A DNA stretch of 11,756 nt, taken from assembly GCA_964496245.1 (NCBI GenBank), contig CAZBZG010000137.1:1-11756 (forward strand), in the 5' to 3' direction. The DNA comes from CAZBZG01 sp964496245. GTDB taxonomy: Bacteria > Planctomycetota > SZUA-567. The position numbers and the translations under genes were made by a program. Positions 1 through 6,723 of this stretch are shown here, in pieces (the first letter of the stretch is position 1; each line of letters begins with the position of its first letter). Below the pieces are notes generated by a model that saw only the letters and a program-made list of their open reading frames with translations, made no database searches and had not been told where the DNA came from.

Positions 1-1
1 G

Positions 2-121
2 CGCACGACACTCTGGCGCGAGCGCCTTTCGGGACTTCGCATTTTCGACAGGTCGGCGGCTCAAGAGGAGACTCCATTAATTTACGACCCCCTGATCCTG
101 GCCCTCGCAAGGGCCGCGTAA
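2..121 (+). CDS. Possible 3' end of a gene cut by the window edge
   Basis: The second plus-strand frame is open from the edge to a TAA at 119-121, giving 39 residues ending in LIYDPLILALARAA, which reads like a helical protein C-terminus. No family is recognised. About 70% of third positions are G/C, lower than in the clear genes here. The first frame is also open (to a TAA at 178-180), and a minus-strand ATG at 77-75 opens a frame leaving the window, so the choice of frame is weak. A short hairpin (GGCCCT 100-105 with AGGGCC 110-115) lies inside the last codons. Confidence 0.2.
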   Translation, partial: RTTLWRERLSGLRIFDRSAAQEETPLIYDPLILALARAA

Positions 122-150
122 TGTGCAAAAGTCAACTGCTCACCCATGAC

Positions 151-175
151 CAAGAAAAGGGGCCTCAGGCCTCCC
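151..175 (-). terminator. Weak second terminator-like hairpin, minus strand
   Basis: GGCC (161-164) pairs with GGCC (168-171) around a 3-nt loop, with a weak extension on both sides. On the minus strand it is followed by TTTTCTTGG. The stem is short, so this could be chance; its interest is that it sits behind a better minus-strand hairpin in the same orientation. Confidence 0.25.
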
Positions 176-205
176 AATAAGCATTGCTGACCAAACCGGA
201 GGCGC

Positions 206-235
206 ATAAAGAAAGGCTGCATTTGACATGCAGCC
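206..235 (-). terminator. Terminator-like hairpin, minus strand
   Basis: GGCTGCAT (215-222) pairs perfectly with ATGCAGCC (228-235) around a 5-nt loop. Read on the minus strand, the stem is followed at once by TTTCTTTAT, the layout of an intrinsic terminator. A minus-strand TAG lies 21 bases upstream (256-258), ending a 40-codon open frame that has no credible start. Confidence 0.45.
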
Positions 236-612
236 CGTGATTTCAGCAGGGTACGCTATTCTTCAGTGGTTTCCTCGACGGCTCCGGCGGCTGCCAAGAC
301 TAGCCCATAGGGCCATCGGAAACATAAAGCGCATGAAGGAGTAAAGCTTTGCCTGATCCTGCGCCAAGCAAAGCGAAATCAGAAACTGTGGGAGCTATGC
401 CGGAAGGATCCCGCCTATCAACCAGAAGACAAGAGCCTCCCGTCTTCCTAAAGGTATTTGGGCGTTTCTTATTTGTACGCTCATCTGGGTGCTGGGGGGC
501 GCTCTGCTTGGGCAGGCCGCCATCTGCCCGTGCTCGATACGCGTCGTGTGCGGGGCTGCGCGAACATGCAACGCACAACGCCTGCATCCGGAGGACGAGC
601 GCCGGCCGCCTC

Positions 613-641
613 TCGACAGAGCAGGCGATTTCGCATACCAT
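613..641 (+). promoter_or_regulatory. Candidate sigma-70 promoter of the SGNH hydrolase gene
   Basis: TCGACA (613-618, five of six matches to the -35 consensus) is followed after 17 bases by TACCAT (636-641, four of six to the -10). Transcription would start near 648, leaving a leader of about 45 nt with GAAGGAG before the ATG at 693. Pattern match only. Confidence 0.35.
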
Positions 642-692
642 GACAGGCTGCGCGGTTCTCTGCCGCGTCTTCGATCCCCTGAAGGAGCTTCG

Positions 693-1556
693 ATGAAGAC
701 CATACGCGTGCTCACCATCGGCAACAGCTTTTCCGAGAATGCGGTCGCGCACCTCCCGGCCATTGCGGCGCGTGCGGGGCGGGTCGCTTTTGACGTGGGC
801 CGTGCGAGTCTCGGCGGATGCTCGCTCGAGAAGCACTGGAATCTGGCTGCCTATACGGAGCGGGTCCCGGACGTCAAGACGTACTGCGTGGGCGCGGGCG
901 AGGACGGGACGCCCATCCGGGCGACGCTGCCGGAAGCCTTGTCCCTCCAGAAATGGGATGTCGTGACCCTGCAGCAGGTCAGCCACAAGAGCTTTCGGCA
1001 AGAAACCTTCGAACCGTACCTCGGGCAGCTCTGCGAGCTGGTCGCAACGCGGGCCCCGCATGCAAAGGTCATGCTCCACCAGACCTCGGCCTACCGCACT
1101 GATTCGCCGTTTTTTCCCGAGAACGGCCTGAACCAGGCGACCATGTGTCGCCGGATCGTGGAGAACTATGGGCATTTCGCCGGTCGCTACGGCTGCGGCA
1201 TCCTGCGTTCGGGGCAGGCCGTGCAGCGCGCGCGGGAGACCGAGGGCGCTACCTACCAGTGGCCGGATCCTGATTTCGACTACCAGAACGCCGACGCGCC
1301 GGCCCTGCCGGCGCAGGAACACTCCTTTGCCGCGGGCTGGCACTGGCGGATCAGCAACACGCCGGACGGCATTCCCCAGCTCGCTCTGGACGCCAATCAC
1401 CTGAATGTGCGCGGATGTTACCTGGCCGGGTGCGTCTGGTACGAAACGTTGAGCGGCCTGGACGCTACCGACGTCTCCTGCGTCCCGGAGACGATGGACG
1501 CCGAAGATGCCGCCTGGCTCCGGCGCATCGCGCACGAAACCGTGGAGCAGAGCTGA
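693..1556 (+). CDS. DUF4886-type SGNH/GDSL-family hydrolase
   Basis: The 287-residue product looks like a cytoplasmic member of the SGNH hydrolase superfamily (esterases and deacetylases with a Ser-Asp-His site), closest in pattern to DUF4886. Block I is TIGNSFS at residues 8-14, with Ser12 the expected nucleophile. A block II-like SLGGCSLEKHW spans 39-49, WDVVTLQQVS lies at 88-97, and LDANHLN at 232-238 supplies the C-terminal D-x-x-H pair (Asp233, His236). There is no signal peptide. The ATG at 693 is chosen because GAAGGAG lies just upstream and the domain begins there at MKTIRVLTIGNSFS; the frame is open back to 489 but that extension is not domain-like. It stands alone and converges on the histidine kinase gene. 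Substrate unknown; acyl esters of sugars are common for the superfamily. Confidence 0.85.
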   Translation: MKTIRVLTIGNSFSENAVAHLPAIAARAGRVAFDVGRASLGGCSLEKHWNLAAYTERVPDVKTYCVGAGEDGTPIRATLPEALSLQKWDVVTLQQVSHKSFRQETFEPYLGQLCELVATRAPHAKVMLHQTSAYRTDSPFFPENGLNQATMCRRIVENYGHFAGRYGCGILRSGQAVQRARETEGATYQWPDPDFDYQNADAPALPAQEHSFAAGWHWRISNTPDGIPQLALDANHLNVRGCYLAGCVWYETLSGLDATDVSCVPETMDAEDAAWLRRIAHETVEQS

Positions 1557-1599
1557 AGGGGCGCGTGTCGCCAGACGCGGGGCGAGACCGGGAGCCCCT
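1557..1599. terminator. Hairpin between convergent genes
   Basis: AGGGGC (1557-1562), just after the hydrolase stop, can pair with GCCCCT (1594-1599), which runs into the end of the histidine kinase gene. A small inner stem GCGT/ACGC (1563-1566 and 1575-1578) is possible. No T-tract is present, so its role as a two-way transcript end is only plausible. Confidence 0.25.
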
Positions 1600-2984
1600 C
1601 ACGCCCGCACGAGCTGCAACCGGAAGCAGGCGCCTGGCTGGCCGTCGGGGCGGGGTTCGCAGCGGATGTCGCCGCCGCAGGCGCGTACGGCTGCGCGCGC
1701 GAGGCTGAGCCCGAGTCCGGTGCCTGCCCGGCCGCCAGGATGGAGCCGCCGCAGGGGGCGGAAGATCTGCTCGCGGTCCTCGGGCGGAATGCCGGGGCCC
1801 CGGTCGGTCACAAGGACGTCGAGCCAGCCGTTGTCGCCAGCCTGCGCGCACAGGGTCACCGGGCTTTCGGGCGCGTACTGGTGCGCGTTGGCGAGCAGGT
1901 TGCGGAGGGCCAGGCGCAGCAGGGTCTCGTCTCCGCGCACGTTGGATGGGCTGTCTTGCGCGACCGAAATCTCGATGCAGCTTTCGGGCCACTCCTCTCG
2001 TGCAGCTTCGAGGAGGTGGCGCAGGTCCACCGCGCCTTCGCATGTCTGCGGCAGACGCTCGAGGCGCGCGAGCTGCAAGAGCGACTGGCTGAGCTGCTCG
2101 AGCTGGGCCACGTCCTCCAGCGCTTCGGCGAGCGATCGGCGGTACTCGTCTGCCGAACGCTCCCGCCGCAGGAGCACCTCCAGTTCGAGCCGGAGCTGGG
2201 CGAGGGGCGTGCGCAGCTCATGCGCGGCAGCGGCTGAGAAGAGGCGCTCGCGTTCCCGTCCGTCCTCGATGCGTTCGAGCATGCGGTTGAGCGCCTCCCG
2301 CAGGCGCACGAGTTCCCGGCATTGGCCCGCGTAGGCGATGTGGGGTGCGGGGGAGGCCGGGCCGATGCGTTCGGCCTGCGCGATCACCTGCCCCAGTGGG
2401 CGGAGCTGCGTGCGGATGAGGGTGACGAGGAGCAGTGCCGCCAGGCCGAGCGCGAGCGGCCCGACCACCAGGAGGGCCTGCCGGAGACGCGCGAGCTCCG
2501 CGTGCATGACGCTCGCGTCCGTGGCTGCGCGGATGGAGAGCGCGACCGCACGCGGCGGGCCGGCCTCATTGCGTTCGTACCGGCGGGCATACGGGCGGTT
2601 GCGGTGGCGCAGCGGCGGGGGGTTGGCCGCAAAGGTCGCGCCAGCGGCCAGGGGGCCGCTGCCGAGTACGAGCGCACGCGCATCCGACCACAGAGGCGCG
2701 CGCTTGTCGGACGCGGGCGGAGCGGCCCACAGTTCGCGTCCGTCTTGGGTCTGGATCCACCACAGCGTGGCCGCGCCCGCGGGCTCGGCGCCCGGATCGA
2801 ACTCGAGCTCATGCCCGTTGTACTCGAGCCCGGACCGGATCCAGGCGAGGCGCAGGGTCGTGGCCGCGCGCAGGCGGGCGCTGTGCTGGGCCTTGACGCG
2901 TTCGTGCAGACTGATGCCCACGGCCAGGCCGGCGGCTGCGAGCACGAGCAGCACCACGAGCGAGAGGCGCAGGGCGAGGCTCAT
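1599..2984 (-). CDS. Two-component sensor histidine kinase
   Basis: A 461-residue inner-membrane sensor kinase of the OmpR-partner type. Segments in order: transmembrane helix about 7-25; periplasmic sensor region about 26-168 with no recognised fold; second transmembrane helix about 169-190; HAMP-like linker about 191-245; dimerisation/phosphoacceptor domain with H-box AAAAHELRTPLAQLR (His255); and a HATPase domain with N-box RNLLANAHQY (361-370), G1 DRGPGIP (394-400) and G2 GTGLGLSLA (421-429). All catalytic motifs look intact. The start overlaps the response-regulator stop as ATGA (2981-2984), with GGAGGG upstream, so translation is probably coupled. The PepSY protein encoded ahead of the regulator could be a periplasmic partner or a target, by analogy with other PepSY-linked systems. 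The stimulus cannot be read from the sequence. Confidence 0.93.
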   Translation of the reverse strand: MSLALRLSLVVLLVLAAAGLAVGISLHERVKAQHSARLRAATTLRLAWIRSGLEYNGHELEFDPGAEPAGAATLWWIQTQDGRELWAAPPASDKRAPLWSDARALVLGSGPLAAGATFAANPPPLRHRNRPYARRYERNEAGPPRAVALSIRAATDASVMHAELARLRQALLVVGPLALGLAALLLVTLIRTQLRPLGQVIAQAERIGPASPAPHIAYAGQCRELVRLREALNRMLERIEDGRERERLFSAAAAHELRTPLAQLRLELEVLLRRERSADEYRRSLAEALEDVAQLEQLSQSLLQLARLERLPQTCEGAVDLRHLLEAAREEWPESCIEISVAQDSPSNVRGDETLLRLALRNLLANAHQYAPESPVTLCAQAGDNGWLDVLVTDRGPGIPPEDREQIFRPLRRLHPGGRAGTGLGLSLARAAVRACGGDIRCEPRPDGQPGACFRLQLVRA

Positions 2985-3664
2985 GCGCCGCCCTCCGGCC
3001 GGTCGAGCGTGTATCCGCGGCCGCGCACCGTGTGGAGGACGCGCGGCTCGCCCTCGGCCTCGAGCTTGTTGCGCAGGTAGTTGACGTAGACCTCGAGCAC
3101 GTTGCTGCCGCCGTCGTAGTCCACCGACCAGACCGCGTCGTAGATGCGGCCCCGCGAGAGCACCTCGCCCGCATGGTGAAGGAAGAAGCGCAGCAGCGCG
3201 AACTCGCGCGCCGAGAGCGCGAGGGCCCGTTCGCCCCGGAACGCCTGTCCCTTGGCCGGATCGAGGCGGAGGTCCCCGAATGCCAGTACGGGTTCCCGCC
3301 GTGCGCCGGGCCGACGCAGCAGCGCGCGGATGCGCGCGAGCAGTTCTTCGAAACGGAAGGGTTTCAGCAGGTAGTCGTCCGCGCCCGCGTCGAGCCCGGT
3401 CACGCGATCCTCCACAGCATCGCGCGCCGTGACCATGAGCACGGGCACGTCCGAGCGCTCTTGGCGCAAACGGCGCGCGAACGAGAATCCGTCCATGCCC
3501 GGCAGATTGACGTCCAGGAGGATCAGGTCGTAGGCGCCGCCTGTGGCCCGGCCGAGCGCGTCCCGGCCATCGGCCACCACCTCGACGGCATACCCTTCCT
3601 CGGTCAGTCCCCGCTTGAGGGTGCGCCCCATGCGCTCTGAATCTTCGACCACGAGAATCCGCAT
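2981..3664 (-). CDS. OmpR/PhoB-family response regulator
   Basis: A 227-residue DNA-binding response regulator. The receiver (about 1-118) has the acidic pair Glu7-Asp8, phosphoacceptor Asp51 in LILLDVNLPGMDG, Thr79 and Lys101 in LLKPF. The C-terminal winged helix (about 127-220) has the usual REFALLRFF, a recognition-helix region near NVLEVYVNYLRNKL and the final hairpin VRGRGYTL. The ATG at 3664 is chosen because the receiver fold begins exactly at MRILVVEDS; the frame is open 44 codons further upstream (to 3796), but that stretch is low-complexity and overlaps the PepSY gene. It is the cognate regulator of the kinase that overlaps it downstream. A TATACT six bases before the ATG suggests it may also be made from its own leaderless transcript. 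Confidence 0.95.
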   Translation of the reverse strand: MRILVVEDSERMGRTLKRGLTEEGYAVEVVADGRDALGRATGGAYDLILLDVNLPGMDGFSFARRLRQERSDVPVLMVTARDAVEDRVTGLDAGADDYLLKPFRFEELLARIRALLRRPGARREPVLAFGDLRLDPAKGQAFRGERALALSAREFALLRFFLHHAGEVLSRGRIYDAVWSVDYDGGSNVLEVYVNYLRNKLEAEGEPRVLHTVRGRGYTLDRPEGGA

Positions 3665-3670
3665 GCCTTC

Positions 3671-3698
3671 AGTATAGGCGGCCGATGGCCCGCCGCAA
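3671..3698 (-). promoter_or_regulatory. Candidate internal promoter giving a leaderless regulator mRNA
   Basis: On the minus strand TTGCGG (3698-3693) is followed after 16 bases by TATACT (3676-3671, five of six matches to the -10). Only GAAGGC separates TATACT from the ATG at 3664, so a normal start point would fall on the A of the start codon. GAAGG is too close to the ATG for an ordinary ribosome site, which agrees with a leaderless message. Pattern-based. Confidence 0.4.
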
Positions 3699-3728
3699 GC
3701 CGCCGGTCGCCCCCTGGACCCCGACGGG

Positions 3729-4730
3729 TCAGAAGACGTCGGCCGGCTGGGCGGCCGGTTCGCGGTCCTGTCCGCGATCGGGTCCGCCGCGCGCACGGCG
3801 ATGGGGCGGACCGCCCCGGCCCTGGCGGGTCCGGAGAATCTCGCCCGCGGGCGTCACCCAGGCCTTGACCTTGCCTTCGTTTGTCTCCGCCTCGATCTCG
3901 AACAGGGTCTTGTCCTCCTCGGTCTTCTTCATGCAGTCCTGGATCTTGGCGTCCCCGAGCTTGGCGACGAGCGCCTGGGTCACGGCCTCGGGTAGTGCGT
4001 CTGCCGCGAGCTCTTCCTCGACTTCGAGCACATTGCCCTCGGCATCGGTCTTGACCTCGGTGGCGCCGGCCGGGGTCTGGAGTTCCAGGTGATAGGCCGT
4101 CCGGTCGCCGTGGCGCTGCATCCGGGCTTCGCGGAGTTCAGCGTCCGGCCACCGGTTCTTGACAACGTCCTGCACGGCCGTGGGCGTATCTTCCATGGCC
4201 ACCTCTTGGCGCTTGCGGCCGCCGCGCTCCCGCCCCTCGCGGTCGTGGATGCGGCCGTTCGGCGAGACCTGTACGCGTTCGAGGAGCTCAAGTTCGTACA
4301 GGGTGTGCTCGCCTCGTGTGATCTTCCACGTGCGGACCACGGTGCCGCGTCGGTCCAGGGCGTCGGCCGCTTGTGCGACCGGCTGCGGCAGGTCCTGCGT
4401 GGCCATGGGTTCGGCCAGGCGTACGACCGCGTCTGTCTCGTCGAGGACGACGCGGGCGAGACCGCTGCCGGTCTTGACGAACACCTCGCGCAAGGCGCCC
4501 GCTTCGTTTGCCGCCAGCGCCTGCACGAGCACGACTTCGCCTTGGGGAAGGCGTTGCTGGATCGCCTCCCTGGCTTGCGCGGAGAGCGTCGCCTGTGCGT
4601 GTGGCGCCTCCGCGACCGGAACGGCCTCGTCCGCCTTCTCGCCGGCTCCGAGCAGTCCCCCTGCTGCGGCCACCATCCACACGGCCAGCGCGGCCGCCCC
4701 CACGGTTGTGCGCATTGTGCGTGTCTTCAT
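3729..4730 (-). CDS. Exported protein with four PepSY-like repeats
   Basis: A 333-residue secreted or periplasmic protein. Residues 1-30 form a signal peptide (MKTRTMR, then a hydrophobic Ala/Val/Gly core). After it I read four tandem repeats of the PepSY-like pattern (helix of the type 'A-x-x-A-I-x-x-x-L-P', then strands ending in 'T-x-x-G-x-V/I'): about 48-105, 113-165, 181-238 and 244-300. The last is the clearest, from LPEAVTQALVAKLGDAKI to VTPAGEILR. The tail (301-333) is rich in Arg, Gly and Pro. The ATG at 4730 has AAGGAG seven bases upstream; an in-frame ATG at 4715 is possible. It lies 64 bases ahead of the response regulator on the same strand. PepSY-containing proteins encoded beside two-component systems are a known arrangement and usually act in the envelope as inhibitors or sensors; the exact role here is inferred. 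Confidence 0.8.
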   Translation of the reverse strand: MKTRTMRTTVGAAALAVWMVAAAGGLLGAGEKADEAVPVAEAPHAQATLSAQAREAIQQRLPQGEVVLVQALAANEAGALREVFVKTGSGLARVVLDETDAVVRLAEPMATQDLPQPVAQAADALDRRGTVVRTWKITRGEHTLYELELLERVQVSPNGRIHDREGRERGGRKRQEVAMEDTPTAVQDVVKNRWPDAELREARMQRHGDRTAYHLELQTPAGATEVKTDAEGNVLEVEEELAADALPEAVTQALVAKLGDAKIQDCMKKTEEDKTLFEIEAETNEGKVKAWVTPAGEILRTRQGRGGPPHRRARGGPDRGQDREPAAQPADVF

Positions 4731-5022
4731 CCTGGTTCTCCTTGTCCAGTCCCGTCAAACGTCATTGCGATCCTGTGGACCATGATACGCAACAGGCCTG
4801 AGCGGGACCTTAGGCGAAGATGAGAAGCCGCTAATGTTCGGTGGGGCGAAGGCACAGGGCCGTCAGAAGACCAGTCGGTCCGTCAACAGGCGCCGTGCCG
4901 TTTTTGTCCGAGCACGCCCCGCCCGCTGGGAGCGCTGAGCTCCAGCTCGGCAAGCAGACGGTCTGGTCGAGGTGGAGCTCGGCGTTGCCAGGGGCCTCGG
5001 CGTCAGCAGGCGCCTCGCTGAT
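4731..5022. other. Intergenic region between two minus-strand genes
   Basis: These 292 bases hold the upstream region of the PepSY gene and the 3' flank of the activator gene. No small gene is supported. Besides a large inverted repeat (4937-4980), CCGTCA occurs twice 20 bases apart (4860-4865 and 4880-4885), flanking GACC-AGTC-GGTC (4870-4881). That could be a regulator site for the PepSY-regulator-kinase group, but it lies about 130 bases from the start codon and is not the usual OmpR-type spacing. No good -35/-10 pair was found. Confidence 0.5.
4937..4980. repeat. 44-base imperfect cruciform / RNA hairpin
   Basis: GAGCTCCA (4937-4944) pairs perfectly with TGGAGCTC (4973-4980). Inside, after a single G/G mismatch, CTCG (4946-4949) pairs with CGAG (4968-4971), and CAGA (4955-4958) pairs with TCTG (4962-4965) around loop CGG. 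The result is a long three-part stem. It lies 43 to 86 bases past the stop of the minus-strand activator gene and may form the 3' end of that transcript, although no T-tract follows on either strand. Confidence 0.5.
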
Positions 5023-6465
5023 CTAGACGGGACCGGAGCGGAAGTCTTCCTTGCGCAGGCCGTATCGTTTCATCTTGGCGTACAGGCTGCGCGGCTCGAG
5101 TCCGGCGAGGGCGGCTGTCTCGCCCACGCGGCCGCGCGTGCGCTCGAGCAAGCGCGCGAGGTAGGCGGTCTCCACGTCGGCTACGACGCGTTTGCGCACC
5201 GCCTTGAGCGGTTCGTCGAGCCAGGCGTCGGGCACGGCCAAAGGGCGTTGCCCGCCTTTTCCGGTTTCGGATCCGCCCGCAGCGGGGCTGCACCCGCGAA
5301 TGCCGGACGGCAGATCCGCGAGCGTGATCTCGGCGCTTGCTGCGAGCAGCATGGCCCGCTCGATCACGTTGATGAGTTCGCGCACGTTGCCGGGCCATGG
5401 ATAGCCTTCCAGTGCAGCGCGCGCCTGGTTGTCGATGCCGTAGACATCGCATCCGATGCGCGGCCGCAGGAAGTTGATGTAGCTGTCCACCAGTTCGGGG
5501 ATGTCTTCCCGGCGCTCGCGCAACGGCGGGATGGTGAGGGAGACGACGCCCAGCCGATAGTAGAGGTCCTGCCGGAAGGCGCCGGAAGCGAGCTGCGCTT
5601 CGATCGGTCGGTTCGTGGCCGCCATGACCCGGACGTTGACGGAGGTGACCTTCTCTGCGCCCACGCGCTGGATCTCCCGTTCCTGCAGCACGCGCAGCAG
5701 TTTGACCTGAAGGTAGGTCGGAACCTCGGCGATCTCATCCAGGAAGACGGTGCCGCCGTGGGCCAGCTCGAAGCAGCCGCGCCGGGAACGGGTCGCGCCG
5801 GTGAAGGCGCCTTGCTCGTGGCCGAAGAGCTCGCTCTCGAGCAGGCTCTCGGGCAGGGCGGCGCAGTTGACCGCCACGAACGGGCCGACCGAGCGCGGTC
5901 CCTCGCCATGAATGGCCCGCGCCAGACGTTCCTTGCCTACGCCGGTCTCGCCGAGGATGAGCAGGGAGGAGTCCCTGTCAGCCACGCGTCTGACGACTTG
6001 CATGAAGGCGCGCATGGCCGGACTTCGGCTGACGAAGTCGGCCAGGCGCGGTTCCTCCAAAGAGCGCGGAATGGCGAGTTCTTCCGGAGCCGCTTGGGTG
6101 CGCTTGGCGAGTACCGCTTCGATGACCGCGCGCAGCCGGCGGGAGGCGAGGCCGCTGTAGAGCACCGTGTCGCATCCGGCAGCGAGAAAGGTGGCGTGGG
6201 ATTCGGCATCCTCGCTGGCCGAGAGCAGCACGACGCCCGGGGCCTCCGGCAGCTCACGAAACAGTCCGATGGTTTCCGGACCAGGCGCGGGCACCAGAGA
6301 CTCGCTCACCACGATGAGATCGGCCGTGGCCTTGCGCAGGCGATCCCAGAGGCCGGTACTTTCCGAAATGGTTTCGAGCACGAGGTCGGGATCCTTGGCG
6401 AGCTCGCCTCGGATGCGGGCGCGGAGCGGAGCGGGAGCGAGAGCCAGGATCACGCGTGCGAGCAC
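5023..6465 (-). CDS. Sigma-54-dependent enhancer-binding activator with degenerate receiver
   Basis: A 480-residue NtrC-type activator that uses ATP to open sigma-54 RNA polymerase complexes. Residues 1-121 look like a receiver fold, but the phosphoacceptor site reads DLIVVSES (Ser54, Glu55) instead of Asp, the N-terminal acidic pair is missing and the switch Lys is absent, so ordinary phosphorylation is unlikely. The AAA+ domain (about 145-375) is complete: Walker A GETGVGKE (172-179), GAFTGA (219-224), Walker B TVFLDEIAE (239-247), arginine region FRQDLYYRL (297-305) and WPGNVREL (357-364). A Fis-type helix-turn-helix ends the protein (GRVGETAALAGLEPRSLYAK, 445-464). I chose GTG at 6465: AAGGGG sits seven bases ahead, the receiver starts there, and the longer frame's TTG at 6531 is itself the -35 of a promoter. 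Divergent from a consensus sigma-54 promoter, its probable target. Confidence 0.92.
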   Translation of the reverse strand: MLARVILALAPAPLRARIRGELAKDPDLVLETISESTGLWDRLRKATADLIVVSESLVPAPGPETIGLFRELPEAPGVVLLSASEDAESHATFLAAGCDTVLYSGLASRRLRAVIEAVLAKRTQAAPEELAIPRSLEEPRLADFVSRSPAMRAFMQVVRRVADRDSSLLILGETGVGKERLARAIHGEGPRSVGPFVAVNCAALPESLLESELFGHEQGAFTGATRSRRGCFELAHGGTVFLDEIAEVPTYLQVKLLRVLQEREIQRVGAEKVTSVNVRVMAATNRPIEAQLASGAFRQDLYYRLGVVSLTIPPLRERREDIPELVDSYINFLRPRIGCDVYGIDNQARAALEGYPWPGNVRELINVIERAMLLAASAEITLADLPSGIRGCSPAAGGSETGKGGQRPLAVPDAWLDEPLKAVRKRVVADVETAYLARLLERTRGRVGETAALAGLEPRSLYAKMKRYGLRKEDFRSGPV

Positions 6466-6503
6466 AGCTTCCCCTTCGGGCAGATGCGAGGAGTCTGTTC
6501 GGA

Positions 6504-6531
6504 AGCATACAACCGAAAGATCGGAAGTCAA
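6504..6531 (-). promoter_or_regulatory. Candidate sigma-70 promoter of the activator gene with internal palindrome
   Basis: On the minus strand TTGACT (6531-6526, five of six) is followed after 16 bases by TATGCT (6509-6504, four of six). Transcription would begin near 6497, about 30 nt before the chosen GTG at 6465. The spacer contains the perfect dyad CCGA-N4-TCGG (6513-6524), placed where a repressor, or the activator itself, could block polymerase. Confidence 0.5.
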
Positions 6532-6546
6532 GTGCCGCCCGGCGGT

Positions 6547-6607
6547 CCTGCGGCGGATCGCCGAAAAGCGGACGCAGGTTGTAGATGGTTCTCGCTGCGT
6601 AGGTTAT
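6547..6607. promoter_or_regulatory. Candidate enhancer (upstream activator) sites
   Basis: Upstream of the sigma-54 promoter are related half-sites: CCTGCG (6547-6552), ACGCAGG (6572-6578) and CTGCGT (6595-6600). CCTGCG/CGCAGG and ACGCAG/CTGCGT make inverted repeats with 20 and 17 bases between the arms. AGGTT also recurs 25 bases apart (6576-6580 and 6601-6605). The spacing to the -24 element, about 35 to 85 bases, is somewhat close but workable for an enhancer-binding protein. Not proven. Confidence 0.35.
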
Positions 6608-6632
6608 GGCATGGGACGTGCGGAGCTGCCGC

Positions 6633-6648
6633 TGGCACGTCCGTTGCT
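6633..6648 (+). promoter_or_regulatory. Sigma-54 (-24/-12) promoter, full consensus match
   Basis: The bases TGGCACG-TCCG-TTGCT match the sigma-54 consensus TGGCACGN4TTGCW at every defined position, with invariant GG at 6634-6635, GC at 6646-6647 and the required 10 bases between them. Transcription would start near 6659, about 65 nt before the first basic peptide gene. The adjacent divergent gene encodes a GAFTGA-containing sigma-54 activator, which strongly supports function. Confidence 0.88.
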
Positions 6649-6723
6649 TATGCGCACCAGCCCCGCAGGAGGGGCGATTCGGCAAGAGGTTGTGGGTTTT
6701 TGTCAGGATGCAAAGGAGAAGGA

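Larger units (their letters stand above)
122..692. other. Gene-poor left flank, lower GC
   Basis: This 570-base stretch has no gene I can support. It is visibly less GC-rich than the rest and uses mixed third positions in every frame. It holds two hairpins oriented like minus-strand terminators (near 151-175 and 206-235), a 6-bp inverted repeat GAAGAC/GTCTTC (425-430 and 442-447), a short minus-strand open frame (256-378) ending in GAVEETTEE and blocked upstream by a stop, and a promoter candidate for the next gene. It may be decayed coding sequence, or host a small RNA on the minus strand; neither is shown. Confidence 0.5.

Noticed and set aside
349..696. Plus-strand 115-codon frame starting TTG with AAGGAG seven bases upstream and an ATGA overlap with the hydrolase start
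   Set aside because: The translation is low in recognisable structure, third positions are mixed, and a promoter candidate for the hydrolase lies inside it. The overlap could be chance. Kept here because the ribosome site is good.
300..1535. Long minus-strand open frame (411 codons) over the SGNH hydrolase gene
   Set aside because: It mirrors the hydrolase codons in a GC-rich gene, has no family-like motif, and the plus-strand frame carries all SGNH blocks.
3717..3730. GACCC-N4-GGGTC hairpin at the PepSY gene stop as a terminator before the regulator
   Set aside because: The stem is only 5 bp with no T-tract, so it does not separate the genes convincingly.
6466..6531. 22-residue N-terminal extension of the activator from TTG 6531
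   Set aside because: The TTG is part of a -35 element, the extension precedes the receiver fold, and GTG 6465 has a strong ribosome site.
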